Positions 51,429 to 60,308 of a stretch of DNA of 64,000 nt are shown piece by piece. The notes beneath the pieces were generated by a model, which worked only from the letters and a program-made list of their open reading frames with translations, was not told where the DNA came from and did no database searches. How positions within the stretch are numbered: position 1 is the stretch's first letter; the number at the start of each line of letters is the position of its first letter. The position numbers and the translations under genes were made by a program. Source of the DNA: Rhizophagus prolifer (Eukaryota > Glomeromycota > Glomeromycetes > Glomerales > Glomeraceae); assembly GCA_019425655.1 (NCBI GenBank), contig NQWY01024827.1, positions 1 through 64,000 of the forward strand, given 5' to 3'.

Positions 51429-51908
51429 TTATTTTACAGTGATTTTGTTATCGTATTTACCAATTTTAAGCGCATCTACAGATTCTTTTACTTTTCTTGC
51501 ATTAGCAGCAGTTGTAGTTCCTGTCAATGTTAATGTCCCTGCAACATCTTCCGCTTTTACGCCCGGGATATCTTTAAGCGCATCATTCACTTTCTGTAAA
51601 ACAGCGGCGTCAACAGTATTCACTTCCACAGGCGCGGCTGCTGGGGCTACGGTTGCCATATCGTGAACATCTTTGATACCCTGAACTTTTTTAAGAGCGT
51701 CGATAGCAGCTTGTTTATCAGCTTCGGTTGCAAAAACTCCGCTTAGGTGAGCTTGTCCCTCTTTCACTTCAACAGATGTTCCTGGATAAGCCGTGATTGC
51801 TGTGGTTGCCTGGGAAGTCAGTTCCGCATCAGAAACTTTCTTTTTGCAGGAAACGGCTGTCATTGATACCATCAATGCAAGAGCCGCAATTTTAAATGTT
51901 TTTTTCAT
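51429..51908 (-). CDS. BON-domain lipoprotein
   Basis: A 159-residue lipoprotein; lipobox SMTAVSC with Cys at about residue 21. Two BON domains can be seen: residues ~30-85 (TTAITAYPGTSVEVKEGQAHLSGVFATEADKQAAIDALKKVQGI) and ~100-155 (KVNDALKDIPGVKAEDVAGTLTLTGTT). BON proteins bind phospholipid or support envelope integrity. First gene of a two-gene unit with the SH3b protein. Confidence 0.87.
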   Translation of the reverse strand: MKKTFKIAALALMVSMTAVSCKKKVSDAELTSQATTAITAYPGTSVEVKEGQAHLSGVFATEADKQAAIDALKKVQGIKDVHDMATVAPAAAPVEVNTVDAAVLQKVNDALKDIPGVKAEDVAGTLTLTGTTTAANARKVKESVDALKIGKYDNKITVK

Positions 51909-52097
51909 AGGATAAAAATTAATTTATTTAGGTTGTGTTTTATAACTATTAAAATTGATGCCAAACAAAGCGGGCACCAATCGCATTTTAATTTCAACTT
52001 TCGTCTTTAGTAAAATTAAAAACTTTTTTGATGCGACAATGGCTATTAAAAATATTTAACAGAATTTTATAAGTCGGTTAAAAAGATAAAATTCAAT

Positions 52098-53273
52098 TTA
52101 GCTGATTCTTAGAAATTCCTTCGCTAACTCAATCATTTTTGGGTCGCCAGTATATTTTCCTTTTTCATCAGAGAGTTTTACTGTTGGGATCCACTCGTTA
52201 TTGATACCTTTTACGCTGATGAGCTTCATTACTATATTCATTGGTTTGAGTCCGACATCATTGGTAAGATTGGTTCCGATCCCAAAAGAAATCCCGATTT
52301 TTCCTCTGCAGTAATTGGTGATTTCCTCCACTTTTTCGAGATTAAGACCGTCAGAAAAAATAATGTATTTGAATAATGGGTTGATGCCGTTCTTCAGATA
52401 ATGTGCAATGGTTTTATCAGCAAATTCAAAAGGATCACCACTATCGTGACGAACACCGTCAAACAGCTTCGCAAATTTCTTATCAAACTGTTGGAAGAAA
52501 ACATCAGTTGTATAAGTGTCAGACAGTGCAACGCCTAAATCTCCACGGTAAACATTAACCCAGTTTTCTAACGCAATGGAATTAGCCATCTTGAACCCAA
52601 ATTCAGCTGCGTGAAACATAAACCACTCGTGTGCGTGTGTTCCGATTGGTTTTACCTTGTAAAGCATCGCCAAATGGACATTGGAAGTACCCGTAAAAGT
52701 TGATTTTTTATCCTGAATCAAGGCGTCCATCACCAATCTGTGAACCTTATAAGAATGCCTTCTTCTTGTTCCGAATTCCGCAAACGGAACACCGAGTTCT
52801 GTAAGATGTGCGGCTTTTTCCAGCGTCTTGCCAATAACTTCTTCATTGGTCTGTCGCTCCATGTGATTCATTTCGTAATGAAGTTCACTGATAAGCGACA
52901 GGAGCGGAACTTCCCAGAGAATTGTTCTGTACCAGAGGCCTTCAACCGAAACTTTTAGCTCATTTCCGTTTTGTTCGATCTTCACTTCCGAAGGGTCGTA
53001 ATGAAAACCTTCCAAAAAATCGAGGTAGGGTAGAGCAAGATAAGGACAAGTGACTTTCAGATATTTTTTTTCGTCTTTGGTCAGCTTCAATTCAGCCATT
53101 GCATTGACGGATTTTCTCAGTTCCTCCGCAAAACCTTCTGGGAAGCTGTGTTTTCCTCTGTTAATGAATTCATATTTTACAATCTCGTTGGTAAAAAGCT
53201 TTACTACTGCGTTTTGCATTGTGATCTTGTAGAAGTCATTGTCCAGAATCGAATTGAGTCTTACCTCGCGCAT
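52098..53273 (-). CDS. pncB: Nicotinate phosphoribosyltransferase
   Basis: Joins nicotinate and PRPP (with ATP) to give nicotinate mononucleotide in the NAD salvage pathway. 391 residues. NDFYKITMQNAV at the start, then the family motif EFGTRRRHSYKVHRLVMDAL, the substrate-binding TSNVHLAMLYKVKPIGTHAHEWFMFHA (which includes the autophosphorylated His region) and FDGVRHDSGDPFEFADKTI. Single gene. Confidence 0.95.
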   Translation of the reverse strand: MREVRLNSILDNDFYKITMQNAVVKLFTNEIVKYEFINRGKHSFPEGFAEELRKSVNAMAELKLTKDEKKYLKVTCPYLALPYLDFLEGFHYDPSEVKIEQNGNELKVSVEGLWYRTILWEVPLLSLISELHYEMNHMERQTNEEVIGKTLEKAAHLTELGVPFAEFGTRRRHSYKVHRLVMDALIQDKKSTFTGTSNVHLAMLYKVKPIGTHAHEWFMFHAAEFGFKMANSIALENWVNVYRGDLGVALSDTYTTDVFFQQFDKKFAKLFDGVRHDSGDPFEFADKTIAHYLKNGINPLFKYIIFSDGLNLEKVEEITNYCRGKIGISFGIGTNLTNDVGLKPMNIVMKLISVKGINNEWIPTVKLSDEKGKYTGDPKMIELAKEFLRIS

Positions 53274-53316
53274 AAAAATATCATTTAAACAAATCTAAGG
53301 AATTGATGTTGATTAT

Positions 53317-53446
53317 AAGCCACAAAAGTTACAAATTGCATAGGTTTTTTCTATTTCAAAAGTTAAATAGAAATAGCGAATTTTGATGTTTTCTTTTTTT
53401 CTAATCCTTTATTTAGATTTTTCTTTTGTGCCTTTTGTGGTTTGAT
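53317..53446. repeat. Intergenic inverted repeat, R3-like (CACAAAA), copy c
   Basis: AAGCCACAAAAGTTACAAA at the left and TTTGTGCCTTTTGTGGTTT at the right form an inverted repeat around an AT-rich centre. Related in layout to 45768-45930. Confidence 0.5.
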
Positions 53447-53491
53447 TATTTATAAAAATAACAATCCTTACTTTTGTCAAAATTCTTTGAA

Positions 53492-53824
53492 ATGATAAAA
53501 GCGCTGATGTATTTCGTAGTTGGAACTCTGATTAGTTTTTTTTTGAGACGTTTAACAGGTGGACCTGCTGAATTTTGGGTTGAACTTTACGTCGCTTCGG
53601 CTTTTGGAATTGGCTGGGGATTGGCTTATTTTGTGGACCACCCGGAATGGTCACTTCCAAAGAAAATGGGAATTTCCTTTATTGGAATTGTTTTTTTGGT
53701 TGCTGTCGGATTGTTATGTTTCAATTTTGAAACTGCAGTTCCTTCGATTATCAAGTTCTCTACGGTTTTCGTAGCGTATTATATGATTGCCAGTTTCCGG
53801 GAAAGCAAATCGTTGAGGTATTAA
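53492..53824 (+). CDS. Small membrane protein of unknown function
   Basis: 110 residues with three to four predicted transmembrane helices (MYFVVGTLISFFLRRL; FWVELYVASAFGIGWGLAYFV; GISFIGIVFLVAVGLLCFNF; IIKFSTVFVAYYMIASF). No family recognised. ATG 53492 is used; an in-frame TTG at 53474 could add six residues. Single gene ended by a shared hairpin. Confidence 0.75.
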   Translation: MIKALMYFVVGTLISFFLRRLTGGPAEFWVELYVASAFGIGWGLAYFVDHPEWSLPKKMGISFIGIVFLVAVGLLCFNFETAVPSIIKFSTVFVAYYMIASFRESKSLRY

Positions 53825-53843
53825 TTTTTAGATTATATGATTT

Positions 53844-53876
53844 AAAAGCCGGACTTTGAAAAGTCCGGCTTTTTTG
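53844..53876. terminator. Bidirectional terminator
   Basis: AAAAGCCGGACT...AGTCCGGCTTTT, 12 pairs, T run on both strands; between convergent genes at 53492 and 53880. Confidence 0.92.
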
Positions 53877-53879
53877 TTT

Positions 53880-54977
53880 TTAATGAATCATCAGAAAGCT
53901 GATGACACCTAAGCCTATTACCAAAAGCATAAATGCAAAGAAATTGAACATAAACAAAATGCAGCCGATGATAAAACTGATAACACCGTGTGTATGGTAA
54001 ACCTTATAATGGGCTATGAAAAAATATACGATGCTGTAGAAGAATATCACATTCATCAATAAATAAATGATGACACTGATTGAAGAATGCGTTACGTCCG
54101 CCAATTTATATAAAAAGGAAAATAACAAAATGGTCAATAATAAAAAACTGAAATAATGTAACGTGAAAATCCCGTGGTCAAAATACCACCATTTTTTCTT
54201 GTTATGGAAAATCCACAGGAAGAATGCAAAAATCGGAAGATAAATGAACAAAGCTTTTGGCAGATTATGAAAAGAGGTCTCACCCAATTTTTTTACAATT
54301 TCTCCTTTTGTAATACCTTTTTCCTTCAGTTCGAAAAACTTATGGGCAACAGGCACATTGATGAAATCGAAGAACGAAGGATTTTTTGCTTTTGCAGAAT
54401 CAAATGATTTTTGATTTGTATAACCATTATATTCAAAATTATCATCCAGCTTCTTGCTCATGTCAAAACTGTCTTCTATATCACTTAATCTTGCCGAATC
54501 TTTCAGCAAAGTGTTCACTTTACTAATAGTTACAGAATCTGTTCCTTTTATTTTTTCTTCCGTTCTGATGCTATCGAGCTTTTTGGAAGTTTCAGCCAGT
54601 CTGTTCAAAGAGATTGTCTTTTCTTTTCCAGGTTCTTTTTTACCTTCAAAATTAATCTTGAATGGCGGAAATACGGCAAACAGGAAAAATGTGATGAAAC
54701 TGATGAAAATATAAAGCTTAACCGGCGGAACAAATTTTTGTCTTTTACCTTCCAGATAAGTATTGGTTAATTTGCCGGGTTTGAAAAGAAGATTTTTAAG
54801 AGTTCCCCAGAACTGACCGTCATAATGGGTGAAGTCTTCTACGAAATGAGTGAAAAGGTAATGGAAAGGCTGCCTGGTCTCGATGTTCTGTTGGCCACAA
54901 TGCGGACAATAATGTTCCTCAACATGGTGTCCGCAATTAAGGCAATCTTTTTCTTCTCTCAGTTTTCCGTGGCTCAT
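53880..54977 (-). CDS. DUF3667 membrane protein with zinc ribbon
   Basis: A 365-residue protein. The N-terminus has a double CxxC zinc ribbon (CLNCGHHVEEHYCPHCGQ) followed by the DUF3667 signature YLFTHFVEDFTHYDGQFWGTLKNLLFKPGKLTNTYLEGKRQKFVPPVKLYIFIS. One transmembrane helix at ~100-118, a soluble Lys/Ser-rich segment (~120-230) and four helices at the C-terminus. Function unknown; widespread in Bacteroidota. Confidence 0.9.
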   Translation of the reverse strand: MSHGKLREEKDCLNCGHHVEEHYCPHCGQQNIETRQPFHYLFTHFVEDFTHYDGQFWGTLKNLLFKPGKLTNTYLEGKRQKFVPPVKLYIFISFITFFLFAVFPPFKINFEGKKEPGKEKTISLNRLAETSKKLDSIRTEEKIKGTDSVTISKVNTLLKDSARLSDIEDSFDMSKKLDDNFEYNGYTNQKSFDSAKAKNPSFFDFINVPVAHKFFELKEKGITKGEIVKKLGETSFHNLPKALFIYLPIFAFFLWIFHNKKKWWYFDHGIFTLHYFSFLLLTILLFSFLYKLADVTHSSISVIIYLLMNVIFFYSIVYFFIAHYKVYHTHGVISFIIGCILFMFNFFAFMLLVIGLGVISFLMIH

Positions 54978-55141
54978 TTTATAGAATTTTCCTCAAAAAT
55001 ATAAAAATCCCAAATTATAAATAAAGCTTATTTTGACAAATTTCATAAAGTTTTCGGGTAATTAATGATTCGTTAACGTATTAGTTTTTAGAAAATTAAA
55101 ATATTTTTCTGAGGAAAATTTTTCATCCGGGAAAAAATTCT

Positions 55142-55149
55142 TACCTTTG
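55142..55149 (+). promoter_or_regulatory. -7 box of the rplM operon
   Basis: TACCTTTG followed by CACACCC. It leaves a leader of about 40 bases before the GTG start of rplM, longer than for other genes here, so a leader regulatory element is possible. Confidence 0.6.
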
Positions 55150-55194
55150 CACACCCTTTAGGGGAAAATTATGTTTAATCGTAAACGATAAATT

Positions 55195-55650
55195 GTGAAT
55201 ACATTAAGTTACAAAACAGTATCGGCAAACAAAGCTACCGCTAATAAAGAATGGGTTGTGGTAGACGCTGCTGAGCAACCGTTGGGAAGACTAGCTTCTA
55301 CTGTTGCAAAGATTTTGAGAGGTAAGCACAAAACGAATTACACACCGCACGTAGATTGTGGAGATAACGTAATCGTTTTGAACGCTGGGAAAGTTACACT
55401 TTCCGGAAACAAGTGGGCAGACAAAACTTACATTTGGCACACTGGATATCCAGGTGGTCAGAAGTCTATGACTGCTGAAGAGCTTAGAAAAAAAGATGCT
55501 CTTAAAGTATTGGAAAAATCTGTAAAAGGCATGTTGCCAAAAAACAGATTAGGTTCGGCTTTATTCAAAAACCTTTATCTATATGAAGGAACTGAGCACA
55601 AACACGAAGCTCAACAGCCAAAAGTAATCAATGTTAACGAATTCAAATAA
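55195..55650 (+). CDS. rplM: 50S ribosomal protein L13
   Basis: Early-assembling protein of the large subunit. 151 residues starting with GTG (MNTLSYKTVSANKATANKEWVVVDA, matching relatives). HTGYPGGQKSMTAEELRKKD and AVKGMLPKNRLG-like VKGMLPKNRLGSALFKNLYLYEG are characteristic. First gene of a ribosomal operon, 6 bases before rpsI. Confidence 0.97.
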   Translation: MNTLSYKTVSANKATANKEWVVVDAAEQPLGRLASTVAKILRGKHKTNYTPHVDCGDNVIVLNAGKVTLSGNKWADKTYIWHTGYPGGQKSMTAEELRKKDALKVLEKSVKGMLPKNRLGSALFKNLYLYEGTEHKHEAQQPKVINVNEFK

Positions 55651-55656
55651 TTGAGT

Positions 55657-56043
55657 ATGTCTATAGTACACAAAATCGGAAGAAGAAAAACTTCAGTTGC
55701 AAGAGTTTATGTGAAGCCAGGAACTGGTAACATTACTATAAACGGAAAAGATGCTAAAACATATTTTTGTACAGATGTTTTAGTTTACAAAGTTAATCAG
55801 CCATTTTTATTGACAGAAACTTTAGGTCAGTATGACTTGACTGTTAATGTTTTTGGTGGAGGAATTACTGGTCAGGCAGAAGCTATCAGACTAGGTGTTT
55901 CAAGAGCATTGTGCGAGATCAACGAAGAATTCAGATTGGTTCTTAAACCACAAGGATTGTTGACCAGAGATGCAAGAATGGTAGAGAGAAAGAAACCAGG
56001 TCAGAAAAAAGCGAGAAAGAGATTCCAATTCTCAAAACGTTAA
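55657..56043 (+). CDS. rpsI: 30S ribosomal protein S9
   Basis: 128 residues; [24 protein letters not shown] start, [23 protein letters not shown] in the middle and the basic tail [17 protein letters not shown] that reaches the P-site tRNA. ATG 55657 is chosen over an in-frame TTG six bases earlier. Cotranscribed with rplM; 181 bases before rpsB. Confidence 0.97.
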   Translation: MSIVHKIGRRKTSVARVYVKPGTGNITINGKDAKTYFCTDVLVYKVNQPFLLTETLGQYDLTVNVFGGGITGQAEAIRLGVSRALCEINEEFRLVLKPQGLLTRDARMVERKKPGQKKARKRFQFSKR

Positions 56044-56224
56044 TTATCAGACTTCGGATTCTGGGTTTCAGATTTCAGAACTATTTTGGTTCGTTATCTA
56101 TTACTTAAAATCTGTTAATCTAACAAAAAATTGCCCGTTACGTTTAGCATCCAAATTTTACTCCCATCTAAAGTAAAATTGATTGCCGAAAAGCGGAAAG
56201 TAAACTAACAAAAAACAAGAAAAC

Positions 56225-56986
56225 ATGGCAAAAGCAAATGTAAAAGACCTTTTAGAGGCTGGTGTACACTTCGGTCACATGACCAGAAAGTGGAATCCAA
56301 ATATGGCTCCATACATTTTCATGGAGAAAAACGGTATTCACATCGTAGATTTACATAAAACAGCAGTAAAATTGGACGAAGCTTGTAGCGCTTTAGAAAA
56401 AATTACTTCTTCAGGTAAAAAAGTTCTTTTCGTAGCGACTAAGAAGCAAGCGAAAGAAGTGGTTGCAAAACATGCTGCAGAACTTAACATGCCTTACATC
56501 ACTGAAAGATGGCCAGGAGGAATGCTGACGAACTTCGTAACTATCAGAAAAGCGGTTAAAAAAATGAACGCTATCGATAAAATGAAGAAAGACGGAACAT
56601 TCGAAACTTTATCTAAAAAAGAAAGATTACAAGTAGATCGTCAAAGAGCTAATCTTGAGAAAAACTTAGGATCTATTGCAGATATGGTGAGATTGCCTTC
56701 AGCTATTTTCGTAGTTGATATTATGAGAGAACACATCGCGGTTACAGAAGCTAAGAAATTGGGTATCCCAGTTTTCGGTATTGTAGATACTAACTCAGAT
56801 CCAAGAAAAGTGGATTTCGTAATCCCAGGAAATGATGATGCTTCAAAATCTATCGATATGATCCTTTCTGTTGTAGCAGACGCTGTAAAAGAAGGTCAAT
56901 CTCAAAGAAAAGCAGAAAAAGAAAAGTCTAAAGAAGAAGGAGAAAAAGTTTCTGCTGATGCAGACGCTGACTTCGATGCGGAATAA
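56225..56986 (+). CDS. rpsB: 30S ribosomal protein S2
   Basis: 253 residues. VKDLLEAGVHFGHMTRKWNPNMAPYIF and ERWPGGMLTNFVTIRKAVKKM are diagnostic. The C-terminus is an acidic extension (KSKEEGEKVSADADADFDAE). In most bacteria, including many Flavobacteriia, tsf (EF-Ts) follows immediately; here a terminator, an R1 repeat and then accA on the other strand follow. Confidence 0.97.
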   Translation: MAKANVKDLLEAGVHFGHMTRKWNPNMAPYIFMEKNGIHIVDLHKTAVKLDEACSALEKITSSGKKVLFVATKKQAKEVVAKHAAELNMPYITERWPGGMLTNFVTIRKAVKKMNAIDKMKKDGTFETLSKKERLQVDRQRANLEKNLGSIADMVRLPSAIFVVDIMREHIAVTEAKKLGIPVFGIVDTNSDPRKVDFVIPGNDDASKSIDMILSVVADAVKEGQSQRKAEKEKSKEEGEKVSADADADFDAE

Positions 56987-57010
56987 TCAGAGGATTTTTT
57001 CTTAAATATA

Positions 57011-57043
57011 AAAAGTGGTTCAAGTTATTGGATCGCTTTTTTT
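57011..57043 (+). terminator. Terminator of rpsB
   Basis: AAAGTGGTTC and GGATCGCTTT form a stem with some G-U pairs, followed by TTTTTT. Confidence 0.75.
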
Positions 57044-57056
57044 AATGGCAGTTTTT

Positions 57057-57160
57057 CTGCCTTCCGCTCCCAAACCTAATGAAGTGGTTCGATGAAAGTC
57101 AATCTTTTCACTCCACTTGTTGCGTAAAAGGGATTTCCGCTCAAGTCGGACTGCGATGTT
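57057..57160 (-). repeat. Dispersed intergenic repeat, family R1, copy d
   Basis: Minus-strand reading: GCAGTCCGACTTGAGCGGAA, ATCCCTTTTACGC, GTGAAAAGATTGAC, GGGAGCGGAAGGCAG. It corresponds to the AGCCCGAC, ATCC-TTTTT, AAAAGAT and GCGGA blocks of the other copies and lies where tsf would be expected. Confidence 0.6.
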
Positions 57161-57200
57161 GAAGATATAATAATGTTTGTACAAACAAAACAACGAAAAA

Positions 57201-57233
57201 ACCCTTTCAGAGTTAAAAACTCTGAAAGGGTTA
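57201..57233 (-). terminator. Terminator of accA
   Basis: AACCCTTTCAGAGTT, loop AAA, AACTCTGAAAGGGTT: a perfect 15-pair stem, T run on the minus strand. Nearly identical to 21021-21053. Confidence 0.92.
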
Positions 57234-57263
57234 ATTTTATAATTATCAAACGAATAATTAATC

Positions 57264-58220
57264 TTACCCTTTGAATTCTCCCATCGCAATAAACTTATCC
57301 TGCCGCTCTGCAACCAGTTTCTCAACCGGCATTTTGGATAATGTTTTGATATCTTTCAGCAAAACCTTCTTCACGTTTTCATAAGTCGCTGTAGGATTAT
57401 AGTGTGCACCGCCCAATGGTTCAGGAATAATATCGTCAATAAGCTTTTGTTTCAGCATATCTTCACCGGTAAGCTTCATTGTGTTTGCGGCTGTTTCTTT
57501 GTATTCCCAGCTTCTCCATAGGATTGCGGAACAATTCTCCGGAGATATTACCGAATACCAGGTGTTTTCAAGCATATAAACCTTGTTTCCAACACCGATT
57601 CCTAATGCACCACCACTTGCACCTTCACCAATAATTACGGTAATGATCGGTGTTTTCAGTTGGCACATCTCATAGATGTTTCTGGCGATTGCTTCACCCT
57701 GTCCACGCTCTTCCGCTTCCAGACCGGGATAAGCTCCAGGTGTATCCACAAAAGTTACTACAGGAATATTGAATTTTTCCGCCAATTTCATCAATCTAAG
57801 AGCTTTTCTATAACCTTCCGGATTAGACATCCCAAAACGTCTGTGCTGACGTTCTTTGGTTGTTCTACCTTTCTGAGTTCCGATCAGCATCACTGTATTA
57901 CCGCTGATGCTGGCAATGCCGCCAACCATAGCAGGATCATCACCGAAGTTTCTGTCACCGTGCAATTCTACAAAGCTTCCTTCATCTGCCAGACCATGGA
58001 TATAATCCAATGTGTACGGTCTGTCCGGGTGTCTGGAAAGCTGAACCCTTTGCCAAGGTGTAAGGTTTCCGTATATTTTTTTCTTGGTATCTTCTATTTT
58101 ATCCTTGATCTTTTTGCAGGATTCATCTACATCGATGCCGCTTTCAGTGCCTAATTGTACACATTTTTCGTACTGCTCGATCAGTTCTTTTACAGGTTGC
58201 TCAAATTCTAAATATTCCAT
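57264..58220 (-). CDS. accA: Acetyl-CoA carboxylase carboxyltransferase subunit alpha
   Basis: Transfers the carboxyl group from carboxybiotin to acetyl-CoA with AccD in the first step of fatty acid synthesis. 318 residues, normal length. [20 protein letters not shown] start; [39 protein letters not shown] and [33 protein letters not shown] are diagnostic crotonase-fold motifs. Located 66 bases downstream of gltX on the same strand. Confidence 0.97.
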   Translation of the reverse strand: MEYLEFEQPVKELIEQYEKCVQLGTESGIDVDESCKKIKDKIEDTKKKIYGNLTPWQRVQLSRHPDRPYTLDYIHGLADEGSFVELHGDRNFGDDPAMVGGIASISGNTVMLIGTQKGRTTKERQHRRFGMSNPEGYRKALRLMKLAEKFNIPVVTFVDTPGAYPGLEAEERGQGEAIARNIYEMCQLKTPIITVIIGEGASGGALGIGVGNKVYMLENTWYSVISPENCSAILWRSWEYKETAANTMKLTGEDMLKQKLIDDIIPEPLGGAHYNPTATYENVKKVLLKDIKTLSKMPVEKLVAERQDKFIAMGEFKG

Positions 58221-58286
58221 ATTCTGTTTGGATTAAACCAAATTCAAAAATAATCTTTTTTTTACAAATGGTTTTGAATTATATAA

Positions 58287-59795
58287 TTAATTTGAATTAA
58301 TTGCTTTTTCGATTCTTGCCAGCGTTTCCTCTTTGCCAATGATATTCATAATATCCGGAACATCAGGACCTTTCAGCTCTCCAACAAGAGCCAAACGAAG
58401 CGGCATCATGACTTTTCCCATTCCCAAAGAATGTTCCTCCGCAAAATGATGAATGGTTTCTTTCAAAACTTCTGGGTGAAATTCTGTTATTTCTAGTTTT
58501 GTAGAAAGATCTTTTAAAACTGCTGAGGTTGTATCATTCCAGGCTTTTTTCAAGGCCTTTTCGTCATAGGAATTTGGTGCTGCGAAGAAGAATTTTCCAT
58601 CGTTATAGATATCCACTACAAAAGTCGCTCTTTCTTTCATCAATGAAACAATTTTCAATAATTTTTCATCAGAAATGTTCAATGATTTTACTTCGTCAAC
58701 TTCTTTTAATAAAACTAAAACCTCTTCATCAGATTTCAGTTTAAGATATTCCTGATTGAACCACTTAGCTTTCTGCGGATCAAATCTTGCGCCGGCTTTA
58801 TGAACTTTATGAAGATCAAATTCGGCAATCATTTCGTCCAAAGAAACAATTTCTTTATCATTCGAAGGTGTCCAACCTAAAAGTGCTGTCATATTAATGA
58901 AAGCCTCTGGAAAATAACCTGACTCTTTATAACCTTTCCATACCTCATCACTTTCCGGATCTTTAAAATCCATAGGAAAAACCGGAAAACCGAATTTTGC
59001 ACCGTCTCTTTTGCTTAGTTTTCCTTTACCTTCCGGTTTTAATATCAAAGAAAGATGAGCAAACTCGGGAGCATCCCAACCCATTGCTTCGTATAATAAA
59101 ACGTGCAATGGCATTGACGGCAGCCACTCCTCACCACGAATGACGTGGGAGATTTTCATTTCGAAATCATCTACAACATTTGCAAAATGATAGGTTGGCA
59201 TTCCATCGTTTTTAATTAGAACTTTATCATCTAAAGTATTGGTGTTAACTGAAAAATTTCCTCTGATAATATCCTGAAGATTAAGAACTCTGTCAATCGG
59301 CATTTTGAAACGTACAACATAAGGAACATTGGCGTCCAACAATTTCTTAACTTCTTCAGAAGAAAGAGAAATACTGTTTCTTAATTGCTGTCTTGTCTGA
59401 TAATTGTAAGAGAAAACATCACCTCTTGCTTCGAATTCTTTTCTGATAGCATCCAATTCCTCAGGCGTGTCAAAAGCGATATAAGCATAATCTGTTGCCA
59501 GAATCTGCTCTTTATATCTGTCATAAATGTCCCTTCTTTCAGACTGGCGATAAGGTGCATATGGACCGCCTACTTTTGGACTTTCATCGGGAACGATTCC
59601 ACACCATTCCAAGGAGTTCATAATATAATCTTCCGCGCCTTCTACATATCTTGCTGTATCGGTATCTTCGATTCTAAGAACGAATTCGCCACCTTTATTT
59701 TTTGCGAACAGATAATCATATAAAGCCGTTCTGACTCCTCCTAAGTGTAAAGCTCCTGTCGGACTTGGTGCAAATCGCACTCTTACTTTTTTCAT
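58287..59795 (-). CDS. gltX: Glutamyl-tRNA synthetase
   Basis: Class I synthetase charging tRNA-Glu. 502 residues. RFAPSPTGALHLGGVRTALYDYLFAK holds the HIGH-type motif (HLGG) and KGKLSKRDGAKFGFP the KMSKS equivalent (KLSKR). No cysteine-rich zinc motif is seen in the SWIM region. The C-terminal anticodon-binding part ends with IGKEETLARIEKAI. Stand-alone or cotranscribed with accA. Confidence 0.97.
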   Translation of the reverse strand: MKKVRVRFAPSPTGALHLGGVRTALYDYLFAKNKGGEFVLRIEDTDTARYVEGAEDYIMNSLEWCGIVPDESPKVGGPYAPYRQSERRDIYDRYKEQILATDYAYIAFDTPEELDAIRKEFEARGDVFSYNYQTRQQLRNSISLSSEEVKKLLDANVPYVVRFKMPIDRVLNLQDIIRGNFSVNTNTLDDKVLIKNDGMPTYHFANVVDDFEMKISHVIRGEEWLPSMPLHVLLYEAMGWDAPEFAHLSLILKPEGKGKLSKRDGAKFGFPVFPMDFKDPESDEVWKGYKESGYFPEAFINMTALLGWTPSNDKEIVSLDEMIAEFDLHKVHKAGARFDPQKAKWFNQEYLKLKSDEEVLVLLKEVDEVKSLNISDEKLLKIVSLMKERATFVVDIYNDGKFFFAAPNSYDEKALKKAWNDTTSAVLKDLSTKLEITEFHPEVLKETIHHFAEEHSLGMGKVMMPLRLALVGELKGPDVPDIMNIIGKEETLARIEKAINSN

Positions 59796-59885
59796 AAATA
59801 GACGTTTATTTTTTTTCAGGAATCATTGTTTACTGAAAATTGTGGCGCAAAATTAAGAAATTTTAATGGTTTTTACTTTTTTGAA

Positions 59886-59917
59886 TTTGGTTAATCTTAT
59901 CTGAAATAGTATTTTTG
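59886..59917 (+). promoter_or_regulatory. Promoter of the cupin gene
   Basis: TTTG (59886-59889) and TATTTTTG (59910-59917), 20 bases apart. The predicted start site lies downstream of an in-frame TTG (59915), which supports ATG 59936 as the true start. Confidence 0.72.
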
Positions 59918-59935
59918 AAGATTAAAATAATAGCT

Positions 59936-60280
59936 ATGTTAGAAATTGGCGAAAGACCTTGGGGTAAATATTATGTTTTGGCGGATGAACCTAACTATAA
60001 ATTGAAACGAATAGAAGTCAATCCCGGCCAAAAATTATCTTATCAGTATCATCATAAAAGACAGGAGCAATGGACAATCGTTGAGGGCAACGCAACAATT
60101 GTTTTAGATGACAAAGAAATCTCTTTGGGTTACGGGGAAAGCGTTTTTATCCCATTGGGTGCAAAACACAGAATTATGAATCTTACGGATAAACCTGTTG
60201 TTTTTATAGAAGTCCAGACCGGGACTTACTTTGGAGAAGAAGATATCGTAAGGTTGGAGGATGAATATGATAGAAACTAA
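59936..60280 (+). CDS. Mannose-6-phosphate isomerase type II-like cupin
   Basis: A 114-residue single cupin domain like the C-terminal isomerase half of bifunctional mannose-1-phosphate guanylyltransferase/isomerase. RPWGKYYVLADE (the PWG start), VNPGQKLSYQYHHKRQEQWTIVEGNATI with the metal-binding H-x-H-x-E pattern (HHKRQEQW) and FIPLGAKHRIMN (late His) are all present. It may supply mannose-6-phosphate for the neighbouring glycan genes, but it faces the cluster convergently, so the link is not certain. Confidence 0.88.
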   Translation: MLEIGERPWGKYYVLADEPNYKLKRIEVNPGQKLSYQYHHKRQEQWTIVEGNATIVLDDKEISLGYGESVFIPLGAKHRIMNLTDKPVVFIEVQTGTYFGEEDIVRLEDEYDRN

Positions 60281-60308
60281 AAAAAGAACTTATTAGTTCT
60301 TTTTTTAA
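60277..60308. terminator. Bidirectional terminator
   Basis: AAAAAAGAACT...AGTTCTTTTTT palindrome between convergent genes; overlaps the last few codons of the minus-strand gene at 60305. Confidence 0.75.
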
